Shown here: positions 5,759 to 9,980 of the stretch, one piece after another
How the letters are laid out: the number at the start of each line of letters is the position of its first letter
Numbering within the stretch: the stretch's first letter is position 1
Source of the DNA: Desulfobacterales bacterium
Lineage (GTDB): Bacteria; Desulfobacterota; Desulfobacteria; Desulfobacterales; DAOWNP01
Length of the DNA: 9,980 nucleotides
Direction of reading: 5' to 3'
Assembly (NCBI GenBank): GCA_030149595.1
Contig: JASFBI010000034.1
Span: 1-9,980, forward strand
The notes under the pieces: model-generated
The model's database searches: none
Told to the model about the DNA's origin: nothing
What the model saw: the letters and a program-made list of their open reading frames with translations, nothing else
Translations under genes and position numbers: made by a program

Positions 5759-7012
5759 ATGCCGATGTCAAGTGGATTTGAACAGCGTATTACACCAAAA
5801 ATTTTAAAAATTGCAGACCATTTTGGAACACCTTTTCATATTTATGATGAAGAGGGTATAAGAGAAACAGGGAAAAATCTTATTAAAGCGTTTTCTAAAG
5901 TAAAAGGATTTAAAGAGTTTTTTGCTGTGAAAGCTTTACCAAACCCTGCAATAATGAGTATTATGAGAAAGCTTGGGTTTGGTTTTGACTGCAGCTCAAT
6001 TCCTGAGATCTATTTAAGCAGGCAGGCAGGGTGTACAGGCAGTGATCTAATGTTTACTTCCAACAATACAACCATTGAAGAATTTGATAATGCTTTATCA
6101 GACGGTGGTTGTATATTAAATTTAGATGATATTTCATTAATATCCAAGGTTCCTGAAATGCCTGAGCTTATCTGTTTTAGATATAATCCAGGAGATCGCA
6201 GAAAAGGTAATGATATAATAGGTAATCCGGTTGAAGCTAAGTACGGAATTTCACATGATCAGGTAATAGAGGCATATAGTCAGGCCATGGACAGGGGGGC
6301 AAAAAGGTTTGGCATACATACCATGCTGGCATCAAATGAGTTAAACTATAAGTATATGGTAAAGACAACCGAAATGCTTCTTGGGTTAGTTGAGAAAATA
6401 AACAGGGAGTTATCTGTTTCTGTCGAATTTATTAATATAGGAGGTGGGTTGGGGATTCCTTACAGACCTGAAGACAGACCCCTTGATATTGTCTCTTTAG
6501 GAAGTGAAATATCTCAACTTTTGTCAGGATTTAGTCATAAAAATGGTTATTGCCCTAAATTTTTTATTGAAAGTGGCAGGTACATAACGGGTCCCCATGG
6601 TATTTTAGTGGTTAAAGCCATAAACTTTAAAAATATTTACAGGAGATATGTAGGGGTTGATGCCTGTATGTCTTCTTTAATGCGTCCGGCTATTTATGGA
6701 GCCTATCATCATATTACTGTGCCAGGGAGAAAAAATGAGAAAAGAGATATGGTTGATATTGTAGGATCTTTATGTGAAAATAATGATAAATTTGCTGTTC
6801 AGCGTAATTTACCGGTACTTAAAGAGGGTGATTTACTTTTTATCCATGATACAGGTGCTCATGGTTCTGCCATGGGGTTTAATTATAACGGCAGATTAAG
6901 ACCAAAAGAACTTTTATTAAGAAGAGACGGTACAGTTGAACTCATAAGAAGGCAGGAGACAATGGATGATTATTTATCCACTTTAAACTTTCATAAAAAT
7001 ATATTAAAATAA
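5759..7012 (+). CDS. lysA: Diaminopimelate decarboxylase-like PLP enzyme
   Basis: A 417-residue fold-type III PLP decarboxylase, full length for LysA, which converts meso-diaminopimelate to lysine in the cytoplasm. The N-terminal TIM barrel holds FFAVKALPN with the PLP lysine K58, GIHTMLASNE with H187, and the phosphate-binding INIGGGLG (226-232). ESGRYITGP (271-279) corresponds to the EPGR motif. The C-terminal beta domain has DACMSSLMRPAIYGAYH (301-317), VGSLCE with C339-E340, and GAHGSAMGFNYNGR (366-379). The Ser in ESGR and the His in GAHG, where many LysA have Pro and Tyr, mark a divergent LysA branch but leave the PLP site plausible. AAGGG (5746-5750) lies 8 nt before ATG 5759 and decides the start. 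No lysine biosynthesis partner is adjacent. A related amino-acid decarboxylase is the main alternative. Confidence 0.85.
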   Translation: MPMSSGFEQRITPKILKIADHFGTPFHIYDEEGIRETGKNLIKAFSKVKGFKEFFAVKALPNPAIMSIMRKLGFGFDCSSIPEIYLSRQAGCTGSDLMFTSNNTTIEEFDNALSDGGCILNLDDISLISKVPEMPELICFRYNPGDRRKGNDIIGNPVEAKYGISHDQVIEAYSQAMDRGAKRFGIHTMLASNELNYKYMVKTTEMLLGLVEKINRELSVSVEFINIGGGLGIPYRPEDRPLDIVSLGSEISQLLSGFSHKNGYCPKFFIESGRYITGPHGILVVKAINFKNIYRRYVGVDACMSSLMRPAIYGAYHHITVPGRKNEKRDMVDIVGSLCENNDKFAVQRNLPVLKEGDLLFIHDTGAHGSAMGFNYNGRLRPKELLLRRDGTVELIRRQETMDDYLSTLNFHKNILK

Positions 7013-7055
7013 ACAATATCTTCAAATTTTAAAAAAATAATCCCAGCCTATTCTC

Positions 7056-7094
7056 ATATTATCTATCATAGTATTATACTAAGATAGATAATAT
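7056..7094. repeat. 39-nt near-perfect palindrome
   Basis: Outer arms of 12 bp (ATATTATCTATC, 7056-7067, and its complement at 7083-7094) enclose inner arms TAGTAT (7069-7074) and ATACTA (7076-7081) with a single central T. The only interruption is one A-A mismatch between the two arm sets. It starts 44 nt after the lysA stop and ends 190 nt before tetR. As RNA it would form an 18-pair hairpin with essentially no loop, and no U-tract follows. A protein-binding or cruciform-type site is as likely as a transcript 3'-end structure. Confidence 0.6.
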
Positions 7095-7154
7095 ATTATG
7101 AACAGCTCATTTAAGTCTGCTTAAAAGTATAATTATAAATACCATATAAAAAGC

Positions 7155-7183
7155 TTGACATATTTATAATAAATAAATATGTG
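7155..7183 (+). promoter_or_regulatory. Candidate tetR promoter
   Basis: A perfect -35 box TTGACA (7155-7160) is followed after 17 nt by TATGTG (7178-7183), a weak -10. A perfect TATAAT at 7165-7170 is only 4 nt from the -35 and cannot pair with it. Transcription from here would start near 7190, giving a tetR leader of roughly 95 nt that contains both short inverted repeats described at 7217-7270. Confidence 0.4.
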
Positions 7184-7216
7184 TATTTTATACATGCATA
7201 CAATTTAATACTCTAT

Positions 7217-7232
7217 AAAAGTAGATACTTTT
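7217..7232. promoter_or_regulatory. Inverted repeat upstream of tetR (site 1)
   Basis: AAAAGTA-GA-TACTTTT, perfect 7-bp arms around a 2-nt spacer, 52 nt before the tetR start. Its AAGTA half resembles the GTAAGT half of the repeat at 7252-7270. TetR-family dimers bind palindromes of about this size, so it is a candidate autoregulatory operator. Confidence 0.35.
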
Positions 7233-7251
7233 TTTAACTTTTTAAAAAAAG

Positions 7252-7270
7252 GTAAGTGAGTTTTACTTAC
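7252..7270. promoter_or_regulatory. Inverted repeat upstream of tetR (site 2)
   Basis: GTAAGT (7252-7257) and ACTTAC (7265-7270) flank a 7-nt spacer, ending 14 nt before the TTG start of tetR. The 19-bp overall span is typical of TetR-family operators. Its position in the leader would allow repression of transcript elongation or initiation. Binding is inferred, not shown. Confidence 0.4.
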
Positions 7271-7284
7271 TAAAAAGTGAAAAT

Positions 7285-7875
7285 TTGATAGATGAAAAAT
7301 ATCCTCCTGGGAAAAGAAAAATAATAAAAGCATTAAGAACTTTGCTTGAAGACAGAGAATTTAATTCTGTTACTACATCGGATATAGCAAAGACTGCAGG
7401 TGTAACCGAAGGTTTGATTTATAAATATTTTGCAAATAAGCGTGATTTACTTTATCAGGTATTAAAAGAGCATATAGATCAGTTCCTCTTTAAGGTTGAA
7501 AAAGACTTAGAAGGTTCGTTATCGTCACTTGATAAATTAAAAGCAATCGTTCACTCCAGTGTTTACAGCTATGCCAAACATCGTGTTTTTGCAAAAATGC
7601 TTTTAATTGAAGTAAGAAACTCCCCCGATTATTTTTCCAGTGATGCTTGTAACCTGATCAGGCTGCATGTGAAAAATATTCTTGGAATAATAGAGACAGG
7701 TATAAAAAACTGTGAAATAAAGGAAACTCTTAATCCCATTGCCATACGGGAAGTATTGTTGGGGGCCATAGAACAGGGCTGTATATCAAAAATTATTTTC
7801 AATAGAAAAATAGATGTGGATAAAATTACGGAAGATATATGCGATATCGTTTTTAATGGTCTTTCGCAGAATTAA
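7285..7875 (+). CDS. TetR-family transcriptional regulator
   Basis: A 196-residue one-component regulator of usual length. The N-terminal HTH spans about residues 11-57; the recognition part is VTTSDIAKTAGVTEGLIYKY (29-48) followed by FANKRDLL. The helical C-terminal ligand domain has a YAKHRVFAKMLLIEVRNS stretch typical of regulators near fatty-acid genes. The start is TTG at 7285: an in-frame stop lies at 7243 and there is no in-frame ATG or GTG between. The ATG at 7292 is in another frame, and the ribosome site is weak. The gene precedes an enoyl-CoA hydratase and an acyl-CoA dehydrogenase in the same direction, so acyl-CoA-responsive control of those genes is a reasonable inference. An intrinsic terminator separates it from them. 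Confidence 0.88.
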   Translation: MIDEKYPPGKRKIIKALRTLLEDREFNSVTTSDIAKTAGVTEGLIYKYFANKRDLLYQVLKEHIDQFLFKVEKDLEGSLSSLDKLKAIVHSSVYSYAKHRVFAKMLLIEVRNSPDYFSSDACNLIRLHVKNILGIIETGIKNCEIKETLNPIAIREVLLGAIEQGCISKIIFNRKIDVDKITEDICDIVFNGLSQN

Positions 7876-7886
7876 ATATTTATTGT

Positions 7887-7926
7887 AAAAACAGATATGT
7901 CCCTGAATCCGTTAGGTCTGTTTTTT
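7887..7926 (+). terminator. Intrinsic terminator after tetR
   Basis: AAAAACAGA (7887-7895) pairs with TCTGTTTTT (7917-7925), giving a 9-bp stem followed by a run of T ending at 7926. It begins 11 nt after the tetR stop and ends 40 nt before the enoyl-CoA hydratase start. The 21-nt loop is long; an inner CCT/AGG pairing (7902-7904 with 7914-7916) may shorten it. The A-run on the 5' side would also give a U-tract in the opposite direction. Confidence 0.65.
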
Positions 7927-7966
7927 AAAGTCTTAATTTTGAAATTTTAATATGACAAAGGGTAAA

Positions 7967-8749
7967 ATGGATTATAAAACAGTAGTTTTTGAATATGACC
8001 ATGGTGTTGCAATTGCAAAATTAAACAGGCCTAAACAGTTAAATTCTATAAGTAATGAGATGTTTGCTGAATTATATCAAATAGCTGATAGAGTTGCAGC
8101 AGATGATGATATAGCTGTATTGATTATTACAGGTTCTTCAAAAGTTTTTGCAGCAGGAGCTGATTTAAAAGAGGTTGGGGCTTTAAAAGGTGTAATAGAT
8201 GCACATAAATATGTTTCTAATGTACATAAGGTATTTAACAGGATTGAGAAACTGGAAAAACCGGTAATTGCTGCTGTGGGTGGTCTTGCCTTGGGTGGTG
8301 GCTGTGAACTTGCTCTTGCCTGTGACATTAGAATAGCCGCTGAAAATGCTAAGTTCGGTCTTCCTGAAATAAAGATAGGAGCACTTCCAGGAGGTGGTGG
8401 AACCCAGCGTTTACCAAGGCTTATAGGCTCTGCAAGGGCAAAGGAGATGCTTTTTTTGGGTGATCCTGTTGATGCTTTGGAAGCTTATCGCATTGGCCTG
8501 GCAAATAAAGTTGTTCCCGATGATCTGCTCATGGAGACAGCACTTGAAATGGCAGCTAAAATAGCCAAAAGGCCGGGGTATGCTTTGAAAATAAGTAAAA
8601 TAGCGGTAAATGACGGGATTCGTATGGATTTGGATGCAGCTTTAACCCATGAAGCAAGATGCTTTGAAATTCTTTTTGCTACAAATGATATAAAAGAAGG
8701 AATAGGTGCTTTTATAGAGAAGCGGAAACCAGAATATTCAGGTACTTAG
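7967..8749 (+). CDS. Enoyl-CoA hydratase (crotonase family)
   Basis: A 260-residue crotonase-fold enzyme that hydrates trans-2-enoyl-CoA to 3-hydroxyacyl-CoA in beta-oxidation. The first oxyanion-hole strand reads FAAGADLKE (61-69) and the second GLALGGGCE (106-114). Both catalytic glutamates of true hydratases are present: E114 in GGGCE and E134 in FGLPE, followed by GGGGTQRLPRLIG. The C-terminus ends in the usual F-I-E-K-R-K-P-E-Y. I chose ATG 7967 rather than ATG 7952: AAAGGG (7957-7962) lies 4 nt upstream, and the protein then begins M-D-Y as relatives do, while 7952 has no ribosome site. It pairs with the following acyl-CoA dehydrogenase for two consecutive beta-oxidation steps. Substrate chain length is not readable; short-chain or crotonyl-CoA is likely from the size and single-domain form. 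Confidence 0.88.
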   Translation: MDYKTVVFEYDHGVAIAKLNRPKQLNSISNEMFAELYQIADRVAADDDIAVLIITGSSKVFAAGADLKEVGALKGVIDAHKYVSNVHKVFNRIEKLEKPVIAAVGGLALGGGCELALACDIRIAAENAKFGLPEIKIGALPGGGGTQRLPRLIGSARAKEMLFLGDPVDALEAYRIGLANKVVPDDLLMETALEMAAKIAKRPGYALKISKIAVNDGIRMDLDAALTHEARCFEILFATNDIKEGIGAFIEKRKPEYSGT

Positions 8750-8827
8750 TTACATGGCAGGCTATTAAGGAATGAAAATTTCTTCTGTGTTGACAGAGTG
8801 TAATTTGCAGTTTTTATTTGTATTTTT

Positions 8828-8832
8828 GGAGA
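8828..8832 (+). promoter_or_regulatory. Ribosome site fixing the dehydrogenase start
   Basis: GGAGA ends 6 nt before ATG 8839. An in-frame ATG at 8833 directly abuts it and is therefore unlikely to be used. The 89-nt gap after the hydratase also has a TTGACA (8790-8795) without a good -10, so an internal promoter is possible but weakly supported. Confidence 0.6.
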
Positions 8833-8838
8833 ATGATA

Positions 8839-9980
8839 ATGAACTTTGATTTAACAAAAGAACAACAGATGATTCGCAATGAAGTCAGGAAATTTGCAAA
8901 AAAAGAGATAGGCCCCAGAGCCGAAGAGATGGAAGAGACTGGTGAATATCCCTATGATTTAATAGAAAAGATGGGTGAGCTTGGATTAATGGGGATTCCA
9001 TTTCCAGAAGAGTATGGTGGTACTGGTGGTGATTGGGTTGGAATGCATATATGTATAGAAGAGATCTCAAGAGTGGATGCACCCATGGGTACTCTTTTAG
9101 ATGTTACAACAAGTGTTGTGGCACAGGAACTATATGAATTTGGAACAGAGGAACAAAAACAGAAATGGCTTATTACTATTGCAAAAGGTGAAAAAATTGG
9201 TGCATTTGCTTTAACAGAACCTGATTCAGGCTCAGATGCAGGATCTTTGGTTGCAACTGCTGTTGTTAAAGGAGATGACTATATTTTAAATGGAACAAAG
9301 CAGTTTATAACAAACATTGGGTTAGATAATGCTTCACTTGTAATAGTTGCAGCCAAACTTGAAAATGGTAAAATAGCTACTTTTATTGTTCCCAAAGATG
9401 CTCCTGGTTTTTCACTCAGCAAGAGATACAAAAAAATGGCCTGGACAGCATCTGCTACACATGAAGTGGTTTTATCCGATTGTATAATTCCCAAAGACAA
9501 TCTTCTTGGAGATCCTGAGCGTGGCTTTGCTCAACATCTTGCTGTCCTTGAAACAGGCAGAATAAGTATTGCTGCAGTGGCTGTAGGTTTGGCTCAAGGA
9601 GCTTTTGATGAGGCATTAAAATACTCCATGGGAAGAAAACAGTTTGGGACAAAAATTTTTGATTTTCAGGCTATTCAGTTTAAGCTGTCTGATATGGCAG
9701 TATCAATTGAGCTTGCCAGAAATCAATATTTAAAGGCAGCATGGTTAAAGGACCAGGGACGAAATCACAGGTTTGAGGCAGCAGTAGCAAAGCTGTATGC
9801 CTCGGAAATGGTTGAAAAGGTGTGCAGTGATGCTCTTCAGATTCATGGTGGATATGGGTATATGACAGAGTGTCCTGTTTCAAGATTTTATAAAGGTGCA
9901 AAATTGCTTCAGATAGTAGAAGGTACTTCTGAAGTTCAGCGTCTTGTAATTGGCAGAATGCTGGGTGGCAAAAAGAGATA
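8839..9980 (+). CDS. Acyl-CoA dehydrogenase, stop codon cut by window
   Basis: A flavoprotein that oxidises acyl-CoA to 2-enoyl-CoA and passes electrons to ETF; 380 codons are visible, the usual family length. Motifs: ALTEPDSGSDAG (124-135) and FIT-N-I (156-160) in the FAD/substrate region, GRKQFG (265-270), QIHGGYGY (334-341) and VEGTSEVQRLVIGR (360-373). Catalytic base E361 is in the medium/short-chain position, not the isovaleryl-CoA dehydrogenase position, where the equivalent residue is Gly. The last two window bases are TA, so codon 381 is probably TAA or TAG and the protein ends GGKKR. It follows the enoyl-CoA hydratase, which uses its product, after 89 nt. An ETF or thiolase gene might lie just beyond the window. 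Substrate specificity is uncertain. Confidence 0.9.
   Translation, partial: MNFDLTKEQQMIRNEVRKFAKKEIGPRAEEMEETGEYPYDLIEKMGELGLMGIPFPEEYGGTGGDWVGMHICIEEISRVDAPMGTLLDVTTSVVAQELYEFGTEEQKQKWLITIAKGEKIGAFALTEPDSGSDAGSLVATAVVKGDDYILNGTKQFITNIGLDNASLVIVAAKLENGKIATFIVPKDAPGFSLSKRYKKMAWTASATHEVVLSDCIIPKDNLLGDPERGFAQHLAVLETGRISIAAVAVGLAQGAFDEALKYSMGRKQFGTKIFDFQAIQFKLSDMAVSIELARNQYLKAAWLKDQGRNHRFEAAVAKLYASEMVEKVCSDALQIHGGYGYMTECPVSRFYKGAKLLQIVEGTSEVQRLVIGRMLGGKKR

Noticed and set aside
9279..9901. Minus-strand ORFs opposite the end of the acyl-CoA dehydrogenase
   Set aside because: The plus frame encodes a full-length dehydrogenase with all expected motifs. The opposite ORFs have low-complexity composition and no family features.
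1..9980. Mobile elements, CRISPR arrays, tRNA or rRNA genes
   Set aside because: I saw no transposase, integrase, regularly spaced repeats, cloverleaf or rRNA-like conserved segments on either strand.

Overview
The window is AT-rich (roughly one third G+C by eye) and comes from a bacterial chromosome. The mix of genes is tandem zinc-ribbon/PilZ proteins, a glucosyl-3-phosphoglycerate synthase, a class II tRNA nucleotidyltransferase, a LysA-type decarboxylase and a TetR-flanked beta-oxidation pair. This resembles anaerobic Desulfobacterota (Desulfobacterales-like sulfate reducers or magnetotactic relatives). That assignment is inference from family resemblance; there is no rRNA or other taxonomic marker. 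Bases 1-14 match the end of an Illumina sequencing adapter, so the left edge is very likely a true contig end from short-read assembly and the first gene is cut there.

Layout, left to right. (1) 15-552 (+): 3' part of a SUMF1/FGE-fold protein that lacks the catalytic cysteine pair of true formylglycine-generating enzymes. (2) 680-1635 (+): two tandem diverged paralogues, each a short Cys-rich zinc-ribbon-like N-terminus fused to a PilZ domain with an intact c-di-GMP signature. A 14-bp hairpin (1641-1680) follows, between convergent transcription units. (3) 3808-1687 (-): a two-gene overlapping operon, an M20-like metallopeptidase homologue that has lost the catalytic Glu-Glu pair, then gpgS for glucosylglycerate-type compatible solutes. 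Candidate sigma70-type promoters lie at 3903-3948. (4) 3809-4186: a 378-bp divergent intergenic region with a 22-bp palindrome just upstream of the next gene. (5) 4187-5605 (+): class II tRNA CCA/A-adding enzyme. A 57-codon ORF overlaps its end and looks like the N-terminal stump of a cupin protein. (6) 5759-7012 (+): LysA-type diaminopimelate decarboxylase. (7) 7013-7284: regulatory intergenic region with a 39-nt near-perfect palindrome, a consensus -35 box and two short inverted repeats in front of a TTG-started tetR gene (7285-7875). (8) 7967-9980 (+): after an intrinsic terminator, enoyl-CoA hydratase and acyl-CoA dehydrogenase. The dehydrogenase reading frame ends at the last two bases of the window, which are probably the first two bases of its stop codon.

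Functional picture: housekeeping functions (tRNA 3'-end maturation, lysine synthesis) sit among c-di-GMP sensing, osmolyte synthesis and acyl-CoA oxidation under a likely local TetR regulator. I see no mobile element, CRISPR array, tRNA or rRNA. The least ordinary items are the active-site-degenerate M20 protein translationally coupled to gpgS, the tandem zinc-ribbon PilZ pair, the cupin stump and the palindromes around tetR. I do not see a clearly new multi-gene system.
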